A DNA stretch of 64,000 nucleotides from Chiridota heheva (taxonomy: Eukaryota; Echinodermata; Holothuroidea; Apodida; Chiridotidae), in NCBI GenBank assembly GCA_020152595.1, contig JAIGNY010003850.1, positions 275,501-339,500 of the forward strand. The letters are read 5' to 3'. Every line of letters starts with the position of its first letter. The stretch's first letter is position 1. Position numbers and translations under genes: made by a program. Below the pieces are notes generated by a model, which had not been told where the DNA came from, made no database searches, and saw only the letters and a list, made by a program, of their open reading frames with translations. Positions 1 through 12,890 of this stretch are shown piece after piece.

Positions 1-345
1 TTACAAATCTGGACTAAGATGCTTGACAAAGGTTCAAGTGTGGATAAAATATACTTGGATTACCAAAAAATCATTGATACTGTACTATTTGAAGATTAAT
101 GTCCAACGTTAGAGGCTTTGGAATAAGAGGCTCCACATCGGAATCGCTAGAGGATTTATTATCTGATAGGGAAATGAGAGTAGGAGTCCTTGAAGCCTTT
201 TCTCATCTGGTCAAGCTTTCAAGAGGTGTAGCAGTGATTGGTCCTTTTTTTTTTATACTTAATGCAAACCTCCGGGTTATATCGGGAATACTATCAAATG
301 TTGTAAACCTACGGGATATCAGGAAAATTATACATTTTGGGTAAC
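1..345 (+). mobile_element. CR1-like non-LTR retrotransposon, broken RT fragment
   Basis: Reading + from base 2 gives IWTKMLDKGSSVDKIYLDYQ, then a diverged IIDTV. This is the first RT palm block of CR1-type elements (consensus-like YLDFQKAFDTV with the catalytic Asp). In a shifted frame from about 99 it continues with a LSDRE-RVGV block, an AFSHLVKLSRGVA stretch in place of the usual SGVPQGSVLGP, and GPFFFI. The frameshift and lost residues make it a dead copy. It starts outside the window; identity fades after about 265. Confidence 0.7.
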
Positions 346-861
346 TGGACTAAAAATGAGACCCACCTAAATGCAGATATGATGATCCCAAATAGGTTGA
401 TTAATTGCCAATTCCATAGGTAAGCACATAAGACATAGAGAAGCTAAAATAGTATCACATATCAATGTAATCAATTCGAAGCTCAATTTAGACTAGAAAA
501 TATCACCAACAGGATATTGAATTCAATATACCACAAACATGAAAATAATCCTTGACTTAACAATATCAATCAACAGTTACAATAACTATCCATTGCTATA
601 AACTAAACTTATTGGCTAATAAGAAATGTTTAACTTACACAATTATTTACAACCTGCAATACACATCCTCACCACACCAGTCCAGAAGCTTCTCTCTTTA
701 TTATTTATACACAACTCCTTAAATAATAATTTTATTATTGCCATTAATACATTAACGTTTTTGTTATTACGTCCAAAACATATTTTCAAATTTTAAAACT
801 TATGCCTACTGGCGTTTAAACTTACTAGATAAAACGCCGTGATCATGTTAATTTGGGCTTT

Positions 862-908
862 TATGGGGTAACTCACCCTTCTTAGCCCGTCATCTTGTTA
901 TGTTATGC
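862..908 (+). mobile_element. CR1-like 3' tail fragment
   Basis: TTATGGGGTAACTCACCCTT followed by CTTAGCCCGTCATCTTGTTA matches the 3' tail of the CR1-like copies at about 20400-20452 (+) and about 56116-56160 (minus). It shows the family is dispersed here. The body between 345 and 860 is not recognisable. Confidence 0.6.
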
Positions 909-2114
909 TGATGCTTAACCAACAAGTAACATGTCATAACCGCTTCATATTCATAATTCGCTGGTGTGCAAATGGCATGCATAACTGTTAGTGCAGTGTT
1001 AGTGTGTACTACTGACTGTACAGTGCTGATTCGTGTTACATCAGTAGCCTAACGTTAGGCTAAATTTACAAGTTGGAACAACTTGCAAAACATAAACAAA
1101 GCAGTATTTTTTATAATTTTAGTCAACATGAAATATCATAACAAATATTACTTTTAAACTAAACAAAGAATGTAACTTACTCTATAAAAGAGACGGGATG
1201 ATCGACCACAGTATTATACAAAAGAAAAGATACAAGTTGAGGTTTGCTTCAACTGATGGCCCCACAACGTCCGAGCCGCGTGTGCGTTCGATCGATCGCA
1301 GGTCGTTCATGTCAAATTTAGTCCCTCATGACGTAAGTACGTACATGTGTGTACGAATTTGTAAGCAATTTATCGAACTAACTTTAAAAAAGCAGGTTTT
1401 TCTAGGTCGATAATGTGTTTTTTCCCAGGAGGTTAAGACAAAGAAAATATTTTTTGACCTTTACTGTATCATTTGACGTTTGTCGTTTCATTAATCAAAC
1501 AAACTAAAGACTGAAATTTATCTCAATAGGCCTACACCTTAACAGTTAAAATAACCAACGCTAAATCGACAACGTGCAGTGGAAATTTCCATTTAAGAGT
1601 GACGTCATTTTGGACTCAACCTTTATTCATTTCTACGGATTCGGAAAACAGAAATATAGCGAGATGCTATTTCAGAAATATTAGTTTCTAAAATAGCAAC
1701 TCTCTGGACGAACCGCGGTGGTACGAAAGCTCATAAAATGACATTGAGAAAAACTATTAAATTGTAATTACACATCAATGATTTGTTATTGCAAGTAATT
1801 ACTGTTATGACAAATAATTAATTTGTAATTACTAAATAATTCAAAGTTTGTGAAAAAAGTTATTAGTTTTAATTATCATTACAAATGATTAATTTGTAGT
1901 AATTAGCCTACAAGTTGGATGGCCATTGCATTAAGACAGTGTAATTCCACATAGCCACTTTTTTCATCAACTGATTATTATTTAATATAGGCTATGGATT
2001 TTGGGGGTGCACATAAGCATTTACGGTACATTTTTCCATTTTCATATCTTTTGTACGGTGATTTTTTTAATTTCATTTTTATAATTTCCCCCCAGTCTTG
2101 GCATCATTATCTCA
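909..2114. other. Unassigned AT-rich DNA with small palindromes
   Basis: No gene seen. Contains the perfect 18-bp palindrome TAGCCTAACGTTAGGCTA (1045-1062), CAAGTTG-GAA-CAACTTG just after it, and an AT-rich block at 1740-1910 with repeated AATTAATTTGTAATTA-type motifs in both orientations, probably an old MITE. Confidence 0.4.
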
Positions 2115-2122
2115 TCACCCAC

Positions 2123-2916
2123 CACTGGCGTAGCCAGAGGGGGCCACGGGCCATGCCCTCCCCCCCCCCACCAATCCCATATTAACAAAAAATGAATTAC
2201 ACCTATATGCCTATGCATCGTACAGATGCGCATACATAAATGCGAATCGCCTTGCATTCCCTGCAATGTAAATTCGTTGTATCCCTGTAAAACAAAACAA
2301 CAAATATTTCAAATTTTCTAGAAAATTTTGTCGCAATTTTTAATTTGTCAAGAGCTGTGAACTTGCCAAGCCTGTTCTTACTCGATGACCAGTAACAAGT
2401 AAGTGCCACCTCACTCAACCCCCCATTTTTCATTATTCTGGAGTCAAAAACATTGGCCAGGTGTGCAAGTGTGATCAATGATCTTTTGTTTGATTTACAA
2501 ATATCTTCTTTTGACATGTACTATTCCCCCTTCCCCCATAAAAACTCTGGAGGCATCAACCCAAACTGCCCCTATACCGCTACGCAATAGAGTTTGAATA
2601 AATTGTACTTCGGCAAGTATGTGGCAGGGGCAGATGGCACATTTCCCCCAATTTTTTGGCAACCAAGAATTCAGGCAAAATGTACAGCAAAATTCTGGCA
2701 ATATTGTGAACAAAAAAAAAAACAGCCTCAAATTTGCAAGTTTTTGGCCTGGGAAGTGCCATTTCCGGCAATCTATAGGCAGCATTTATTGGAAAAATTT
2801 CTCTCAATGCTATGCGCCAACCCATTGTGGCGCTCCGCTTAGATACTGTCACGGGTCAAAATTCATACCAATGAGTAGCCCCCCCCCCCCAAACAAAAAC
2901 CATGCCTACGCCAGTG
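2123..2916. mobile_element. hAT-type MITE with perfect 8-bp target duplication
   Basis: Starts CACTGGCGTAGCCAG and ends CTACGCCAGTG (11 bp exactly inverted). It is flanked on both sides by TCACCCAC (2115-2122 and 2917-2924). An 8-bp duplication and short TIRs are the hallmarks of hAT transposons. At 794 bp without a transposase frame it is non-autonomous. C- or G-runs lie just inside both ends. Confidence 0.88.
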
Positions 2917-3284
2917 TCACCCACATATACATATATGTAAGGATGAGATATTGTAATTACTTTGCTGTATAGGCAAAGACCTGCCTGTACCTTCTACACT
3001 ACATGGCAACCCCTCCCCCCTCCCCCCCCCATTTAGATTAGGGGAGTTGATGGTGGGGCCCACCAGAGGGTTTCATATGATTACCTTATATTAGTGGTAA
3101 GGGGTCATAAGTTTTGGGAACGGGACAAAATTTGATGATTTTTGCGTTTGTCCGTGTGTTTGTGTGTGTGTGTGTGTGTGTACCACAATTAATTTTGTGT
3201 TGCTTATAACTCAAAAAATGTCATACATACACATATGAACCAAAATTGGAGAACAGGTACACCTGGCGCGGAACTTTTGTCTCC

Positions 3285-4610
3285 AAGGTTTTGGGGTACA
3301 AAGGTCAAAAGTCACAGCTCAAATGGGACAAGTTTTTGGTGATGGCTGTATCTTTTGAAGGAATTGTTTGGTATCTTTACAAAACGCATAGGTGGGTAGG
3401 GTTTAACATTCTAACAAAACTTTAAAATAATTGAAGGTCATGGGTCAAAGGTCAAATAAGTGTTTTTTATGCAAAATTATTTCTTTGCGGATTCTTAAAC
3501 TCAAAAAGTACAAAACCTATACCAATACTATGTTGTACCATGGCACCTTGGTACATGAATTTGTGTCCCGTATAGACTCTGGGGTCAAACCGCAAAGGTC
3601 ACAGAGCTATTGACCTTTTTCACCATTTTCCCTTATAATTTGGAATGATATGTGTGATGTGAGCATGAATGGTGTCATACAGTAGGGTACATTAAATATG
3701 AAAAATTTCAGGTGTTGCTTTAGTGATTAGGGTCAAGAGTTAGAAGTCAGAGGTCGAATATTTGATTATAGGGGTAATTATGCACTAATTTGTACATTTC
3801 TGTGCCATTCTAAATTCCAAAAATACAATACTTATACCAACTTTATGTTGTACCATGATACCTTGGTACATGAATTTGTGTCCAGTAGACACTGGGGTCA
3901 AAAGGTTACAGAGCTAGTAACCCCTTTTAACCATTTCTTCTCATAGTTTTGGAATGGTAAGAGTGATCTGAGCATGGGCGGTGACATATAGTAGGGTAAG
4001 ATCAATGTCAACAAATTTCAGATGTTGTTTTGGTGGTTAGAATCAAAGGTCAAAAGTCAAATATGCGATTTTAGGGGTAATTTTGTCTTTAAGGTTCTGG
4101 GGTACAAAGGTCAAAGGTCACAGGTCAAATAAAACAAGTTTTTGGTGATGGTTGTATCTTTTGAAGGAATTGCTTGGTTACTTTACAAATTGAATAGGTG
4201 GGTAGGGTTTAATACAAAAATTACAAATAATTGGAGGTCAAAGGTTATGGATCAAAGGTCAAATAAGTGTGTGTTTCTCATGCTAAATTTTGCAACATTT
4301 TAAACTCAAAAAGTACACGACCGAAACCAACCCTATGTTGTACCATGATATCTTTGTACATGAATTTGTGTCCTGTAGACTCTGGGTAAAAAGGTCAAAG
4401 GTCACAGAGCTATTGAGCTTTTTCACCGTTTTTCCCTATAGTTATGGAATGGCGTGAGCATGAATGGTGTCATACACTAGGGTACAATAAATATGAAAAC
4501 TTTCAGACGTTGTTTTAGTGACTAGGGTCAAGAGTCAGAGGTCAAAGGTCAAATACGTGATTTTAGGGGTAATTTTATACTAATTTGTACATTTTTGTGC
4601 CAACATTCAC
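3285..4610 (+). repeat. Degenerate ~806-bp tandem repeat rich in AGGTCA half-sites
   Basis: GGGGTACAAAGGTCA at 3293 recurs at 4099 (offset 806). The segment ATGTTGTACCATG...TGGTACATGAATTTGTGTCC occurs three times, near 3530, 3846 and 4336. The repeat carries many AGGTCA or GGGTCA hexamers, including one-base-spaced direct repeats at 3442-3454, 4108-4127 (three in a row), 4392-4404 and about 4539-4551. No coding frame. Just upstream (3150-3182) is a GT microsatellite. Confidence 0.75.
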
Positions 4611-5357
4611 AGAGCTTTTTCCCCCACTATGCTGTATGCTTAAGTTGATGAGATCAGCAACTCCATGGATTGCTTTCTTGTTCATTTTGTGACTGTCACT
4701 CATCCTCTCCTCTCTCCTCCCCACCCCCACAGACACACCGTGACACTTTCGGCCAGGTGGGCAAGTGAACTCTGCATTACGCTGTCACAAAGTTGAATAT
4801 TCTGATTTGCCTGAATAATTGTATTTAAATGCAGTAGACCGGGAGCCCAGAACTTTTATTTAAGTGAAAAGCGCCAGAACAATTGACCTTATAGGTTGAA
4901 GTCCCCTTCCCCCAGGTTACAAAAATGCAAATCACGTGATCACTACAAATATCCATTTCAGCAATATCTGGAGACCTATACTTGACAATTACTGTGTCTA
5001 CACCTACGTTTTCATAAGTCAGTAAATACAATGGTAACCAAGCATGACATCGTCAAGTAATGAGTAGTTTTCTCTGTAATTTATTCATCCGCCAAAATCA
5101 CGTGATAGCTGAAATCATAACCATGAAATATATTTTCGTCAATATCTAGAAAACAATTGATAATACTACAAATTTGATTATTTTCTAATTTAATTTAAAT
5201 AAAAACAAAATGATCAGAGGTGTGTGTGGGGGGAGGGGGTGGCACATACTTGCCGCTCTGACCAGCCGTCCATGGTTGCACGCAAAAAAAAAAAATGCAA
5301 TATTGGTCATATGGGCAAGACGAAATTTCGAGAAAAGTTGTGACTGTCACCATGATC
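4611..5357. other. No gene seen
   Basis: AT-rich sequence with C-rich patches (4700-4730) and a G-run (5226-5240). No coding frame, RNA gene or clear repeat boundary recognised. Confidence 0.4.
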
Positions 5358-5520
5358 AAATATGAATTTTTAGTGACCTCCACCGCCTCCCTCCACCTTA
5401 AAGATGTCTCAGCAATTGGTGTCATGATTAAAGATTTTATAATGCTCATTGGGATCTTTTCATGTAGTGAAGTCTTTTTTATATAGACTTTATGGTGGAG
5501 GTCACTAAAAAATCATATTT
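5358..5520. mobile_element. Small inverted-repeat element (MITE-like)
   Basis: 27-bp arms at 5358-5384 and 5494-5520 are inverted copies with one mismatch (core TTTAGTGACCTCCACC), around a 109-bp centre. No target duplication was identified. The arms may be only the conserved part of a longer element. Confidence 0.65.
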
Positions 5521-5999
5521 TATAGTCAAGTTTTTCGAGTTTTTAAAACGAAAATGCAGCCTGGAGATCTCTTATTTATTTGTTTACTGGACTTTTTGAG
5601 ATTGGGGCCTTAGCAGCAATAATCCCTTTTGAATATTAAATAAGCCGCCGGGTTTGTCGAAAATTCACCGGGAAATGAAATTAACGTGATCTGTTGCATC
5701 TCATTTCTAATCGAGATTTCACTGAAAGTTCTCAGCAGGAAAGCTAGTAGGAAACAAATGGGACAGTTAGAATCTCGATGTGACGCAATTTATCGCTCAC
5801 AAGTTTGACTTGAATCTTTAATAACAATGTGCTGCCAGGAACTTTTTAATGCGAATCTGCCAAAGTTACAATAGTATCTGGATCCCTCTTCCTCCACAAT
5901 CTGCAGAATATGGATTGCAAAGCTCGTGAACTTTTAAAGGGAGGTGCCATGTCAATCCAACACACAAGCAAGTCTTATGCCAGGTGCCCAATTGATTTG

Positions 6000-8900
6000 A
6001 CTTTGTAACAGACTGCTAACATGAATGCTGCTTCTTCCATTAGAGGTATTACCGCTTCCACAAATTCACATGGTGCTTTCAGGATTCAGGAGATGTCATG
6101 TCCATCACTCTCACCCAACGTAATATGGCTCTGACAGAACTAAGTCAGTCTTTCCAAAGGAGAGGCACCTGTTAATCAAATAAGGAAATGGCGAATTCAA
6201 CGTCACAATGTTAACAAGAATGCGATAAGCAGGGCCCTGAACAACACATGCAACCCATTTGTCTCTGATTCACCAGCTGAGCTAGTGAATGTGTCATCTG
6301 GAAAAGCAGCGAATAATACAACCAAGAGATATCTCATAGAAACACTAGAGCGAGGAAAGAAGCTTCGATCACAGTTTGAAGAAAACAAAGTGTGCAGAAG
6401 ACGGTGTGGGATTTCTGGAGCCTTTGGAAAATATCAAGGTTTTGAACTTTGCAGCAGAGAATGTGAAGAAATCTAAGAATGCCATACGGAAACTGAATGC
6501 AGCAGAGGGAGTCATAGATGTTTTAGGCGGATTCTAGCGGTTACAGCTAAGACAAGCGATGCACTTGACCTTTATCATGTTCTTAGCTTTCCCATCACTG
6601 AAGTGCCTCTTTCTCTTACTTATAGTGACGGCGGAACACGCCTCACGACAGACAAAGCAGCTCTTACAAAATTCCTTGAAGGTAGCCAGGAAATTCTTGT
6701 CGTAGATAATTGTCTTCCCTCGATAGCAGCCACAGTGATATAGATGTGAAATAGATGGCGGTATTATCATCCATTAAAAAGTGCTTCAACACAGCAAGTC
6801 CACATACGTCACCATATCTAGAGATCTTTTGTGGAAGTTTTGTTTGATCGAACCTATCGAGAAGAGCAAATCCACCTATAGTTTTTAAAAGATTAGTTCA
6901 GTGGTCAAGCATGTCCATATTATATGAAAGAGGACTTTAAAGGAAGAAAAAAATGGTGAAGAAAGCATAAAAATATCTTATTCCGTTAAAGGATTAGTTC
7001 AGGTTCATCTTATATGAAAGAGGACTTCAAAAGAAGCAAAATAGTAAAGAAAACATTAAAAAATCTTATTCTCTTAAAGGATTAGTTCAGGGGTCAAGCA
7101 TGCTCATCTTATATGAGAGAGGACTTTAAAAGAAACAAAATGGTGAAAAAGCATTCCAAAATCTTATTCCGTTAAAGGATTAGTTCAGGGGTCAAGCATG
7201 TCCATCTCAGTGAAAAAGGACTTCAAAACAAACAAAATAGTAAAGAAAGCATTCGAAAATCTTGTTATGTTAAAAGATTAGTTCAGGGGTCAAGCAAGTC
7301 TATCTAATATGAAAGAGAACTTCGAAAGAAACAGAAGGGTAAGGAAAGCGTTCAAAAATCTTATTCTGTTATAGGATTAGTTCAGGGGTCAAGCATATTC
7401 ATTTTATATGAAAGAGAACTTCAAAAGAAACAAAATGGTGAAGAAAGCATTCAAAATCTTATTCCGCTAAGGAGATATCTAAGATTGAAATCTGGTATTA
7501 TTTGTGAGGAAACGACTGAAATCAGACTAGTTGTGATGTCATAGCCTCAGATTCCTCAAGGTGTTTATGTATTATGTCATATTTGGTCCTGCGAGGGAGA
7601 TATTAAAGGATTAGTTCAGATATCAAGTATGTTCATCTTATATGAAAGAGGACTTCAAAAGAAACAAAATGGTGAAAAAAACATTCAAAAATCGTATTCT
7701 GTTAAGAAGATATTCAAGTTTAAAGTTTGGTATTATTTCTGTAAAAACGACTGAAATCAGACTAGCTGTTACGTCACAACCTCAGATTCCTCAAAGTCTT
7801 TATGTATTTTAAAGAAACTTTATTTGATATTTTCATTATTTAAATTATTTTTCCTCAAACTTTCTTCAGGAGGTATAATATAAATACCCTTCCTAGATTC
7901 AGTTTTACTACTTTTTTTCCAACAAATCCCATGGTTTTTATGCCACAAAATCGCAGGACAAAATATGATAGAATACATAAAGACTTTAAGGAATCTGAGG
8001 CCGCTATGACATCACAACTAGTCTGATTTCAGTCGTTTCTACACAAATATACCAAACTTTAACTTAAATATCTCGTTAACGGAATGAGATTTTTGAATGC
8101 TTACTCCACCATTTTGTTTCTTTTGAAGTCCTCTTTCATATGAGATAGACTTGCTTGACCTCTGAACTAATCCTTTAACAAGTATCAAACACCATCATCA
8201 AAGACTGTGAGCGAAACTTGCGTCATTCACGCGGATAAAACATTTATTATGACCTGACCAAGCTGCAGCGACAGAGTGGTACAAACTTACTTTAAAATGG
8301 GTCAATCAAAGAAGAGTTTGTGATGAAAGAATGGAAAAAGCCACAATATGATTGGAAATAAAACAATTTATGTCTCATATGGTGGTGTGTGTATGCAAAT
8401 GAAGAACGAGCACAATCAACTGCAAACACAAAAACCCCAAAGCTATTAATGTCAACACTAAGAGACTGATACCAAGCAAGCGGTACCACCTCCTTGCTGA
8501 TACACTCATTGCATTTCACACGAAGATTATGTACAGTGGTAACATTCTCGTAAGGTCCACTGACACACATACGTCCTCATCATTCTGCTTGGGTTCTCTG
8601 GAAGATCGACATCATCATGGACTATGGATCTGGCAATCACCGAAGATACATTAACGTCTCTAACCTAGCTGGTACTCTTGGAAAGTAGCAGCCTGCAGGT
8701 TTAACCGACGCACTTATTGCATTCACGCCTTGCAGCCCTGGCAGGTTGTGATTATAATTATACTTAACGTTTCCTTAAAAAAGAAAAAGGGAAGCCGTTC
8801 CAAACGATGGAATCAAATGTTACTTATCTGACTGCAGTATGATCTCTGACTTTGGATGAAGTAGATATTCCAGGCGTTACTAAACTAATTCCCACTCTCA
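6000..8900 (+). pseudogene. Broken repetitive protein gene of unknown function, split by a foldback element
   Basis: Coherent but disrupted + strand coding blocks. (1) 6200-6476: NTCNPF, then SSGKAANNTTKRYLIETLER and KKLRSQFEEN. (2) 6531-6743, open throughout: RILAVTAKTSDALDLYHVLS, FPITEVPLSLTYSDGG, TTDKAALTKFLEG. (3) After the foldback insertion (6884-8179): VKEWKKPQYDW, NKTIYVSYGG, GNILVRSTDT, NHRRYINVSNLAGTLG. (4) 8780-8900: FKKKKGKPFQTMESN and DEVDIPG. The block order resembles a family of long uncharacterised proteins, multicopy in marine invertebrates, known to me only as hypothetical proteins. Stops and frame changes make this copy dead. The start is uncertain, and biochemical function is unknown. 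Confidence 0.6.
6884..8179. mobile_element. Foldback element, copy 1, with tandemly expanded left arm
   Basis: The left arm begins with about six ~100-bp tandem units, each opening near AAAGGATTAGTTCAGGGGTC and containing GAAAGAGGACTTCAAAAG and AACAAAATGGTGAA. A second start of the arm appears near 7603. The right arm (7960-8179) is its reverse complement once, ending CTGAACTAATCCTTTAAC. The centre holds the CAGATTCCTCAAAG-type segment in both orientations. No protein. It interrupts the pseudogene around it, so it inserted later. Related copies: 47073-47639, 48708-49272, 53340-54065, plus the partial copy at 26643-26870. Confidence 0.8.
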
Positions 8901-9409
8901 GCCACGAAAGCCTTAAAGTGCCTTACCTGTCTACCAGACGTCTAGGGTTTCAAATACTAAAAAATGATTTTATTTCCAATAAACCTGGGATATTAAAAAA
9001 TCTGACTAGGGGCCTATGCATATGTGCATACTATAGCCTATAGCGTAGTATAGGCCTAACGTTGCATGCATCTGTGCATTGAATGCAGATGCTACTTGGT
9101 TCGATCATGGACATGCAGGGTGATGCTAATAATGGGGTGACTGAAATCACTTCAGTTTAATATAAAAGTCATATTTAATAACCGAAGCGATTGAAATATT
9201 GTCCACTTACCCTTGAAATTGCTAAGGAACTTTCGATCCAGAGTTTTTAAGCACATTCCCAGAAAGCAAAAAGTTAATGGTCTGCCGGCGGTCCGCTAGC
9301 TTATGTCATGGGCGTCGGAGCCCAATTTGATTTTTTGGGGCTGTAACGACTTGCCCGAAAATTATAACCCCCCGCAATTTTCAACATGTTAATGTACATA
9401 TCATAATAG
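8901..9409. other. No gene seen
   Basis: Unassigned DNA with TAGGCCTA-type motifs (about 9050) and a stretch of short palindromic GCATATGTGCATAC-type sequence (9014-9030). Nothing further recognised. Confidence 0.4.
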
Positions 9410-9806
9410 CAGTGGCGTAACTAGGGTTTTGCGGGCTGGGGGCGAGAAGGATACTGCGGGCCCCCTTGGTATAAAGTGGGTAAAATTATCATAAAAACAA
9501 CATTTTGGAAAAATGCCTCCCAGACTGCAGAAAATGGCTTTAAAAAAAGAAAAAACGTTAAATATTTTTACTTGATTTTATAGGTGTTTCTCAAATTGTT
9601 ATTAATTTACAAAAATGAAATTAAAATATTTTTACAAGCTGATTTTGGCCCAGACAATAATTTTTCAACTCATGGGAAGCAAAGGTGCAGGAGTCGGACT
9701 TTACGCATTTTTTCAGAGCCTGCTGCCTGCGGCACCCTTGGGCCCTGCCCGGGCGGTTTCCCTCTGCCACCTCCCCCCACCCCCTCTTCCTGTACTTACG
9801 CCACTG
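9410..9806. mobile_element. hAT-type MITE, CAGTGGCGTAA ends
   Basis: Begins CAGTGGCGTAACTAGGG and ends GTACTTACGCCACTG. The outer 10 bp (CAGTGGCGTA) are inverted, with G-rich sequence inside the left end and C-rich inside the right, as in the 2123-2916 element. Flanks are TCATAATAG (left) and TCATATAG (right), an 8-bp duplication with one later indel. Length 397 bp, no transposase. Confidence 0.78.
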
Positions 9807-11937
<2,131 letters not shown>

Positions 11938-12180
11938 CAAAACACGCGCGCTCGCTCGCACACACACACACAATGCGTGCGGTGTATAAGGACTTTATAA
12001 TAGAAACGATCCACAAGCGGATGTTACGTGAGATATGAAGATCGCATTTTTACTGAGACGATATTCCCTCTTTAAAACTTGATTCCATCGAACCATTGAT
12101 TATCTTACAGTCTGAACCACGTACGTTTTGCCCCTCTTTGTATATGCAAAAACCCTCATTTCGAGTACGGTCTATGACCA

Positions 12181-12553
12181 TGTGTGTGTCGATCGACATC
12201 AGTAAACAGACGACGTACCCCAAACAGACGAAATTGGCGTGTGGTCCGGGATGCTGGGGAGAATTGCCCCCAAACTGAATTTCTTCCCAGGACATGAATT
12301 ATGAACGGGAAAATATCAAAAAAGTATGCATGTGTGTGCGTACATTTGTAAAGTGTATAGATATCTTTTCCCTCGTGATATACGGATCCAGCTATCCCGT
12401 GACCTTCCCCAACCCCCAGTCCCTCCCCTAAAAAAAAACTTGGACTACACACACCTGTGTGTGTCGATCGACATCAGTAAACAGACGACGTACCCCAAAC
12501 AGACGAAATTGGCGTATAGTCCGGGATGCTGGGGAAAATTGCCCCCAAACTGA
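12181..12553 (+). repeat. Direct repeat, two 98-bp copies 275 bp apart
   Basis: 12181-12278 and 12456-12553 are nearly identical. Both start TGTGTGTGTCGATCGACATC and end GCCCCCAAACTGA, with about four differences. Between them is unrelated sequence. Either a local duplication or two ends of an element; no coding content. Confidence 0.85.
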
Positions 12554-12860
12554 TAGCAGGTATACTGCAAATTCCATATGGCATATGTAATGCATATGAT
12601 ATATGCAGAAAAGTTTGAGTATTATTGAGCCCAAGTGAGATTTGAACAAAACTTATGACATTTTTTAGGAGAAATTAATTAGAATTATTTATTAGTTATG
12701 CATAAAGTGTGTTTAAAATAAGCTTTTAGTAATTTAGATTAGTCTGAAGTGATTTTTATCAAGGTTATTATTATTACTTTTTTATATATCTTGAATAGGC
12801 CTATTCCAATCATTTTCACTCTGGCTTACTATATTTGTCAAACTCATAGCCCGAATCAAA

Positions 12861-12890
12861 ATGGCTTCTGCCGATGTTGCAATTCAAGAG
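12861..12890 (+). CDS. eif4e: eIF4E exon 1 (start codon, inferred)
   Basis: ATG with A at -3 and G at +4 (strong Kozak context) opens ten codons, MASADVAIQE, followed by GTAAGA. The exon ends in phase 0, which is what the GATCCTGCT start of exon 2 requires. It makes the protein 216 residues, one fewer than human, and puts all functional residues at a constant offset of one. A possible upstream 3' splice site (CTCATAG, ending at 12849) would imply a noncoding leader exon further left. The weak point is the 16.9-kb gap to exon 2; an alternative first exon nearer 29.1-29.4 kb cannot be excluded. Confidence 0.65.

Noticed and set aside
1198..1413. 71-codon frame after ACGGG at 1195
   Set aside because: No homology, no codon or splice evidence; its length is within chance expectation.
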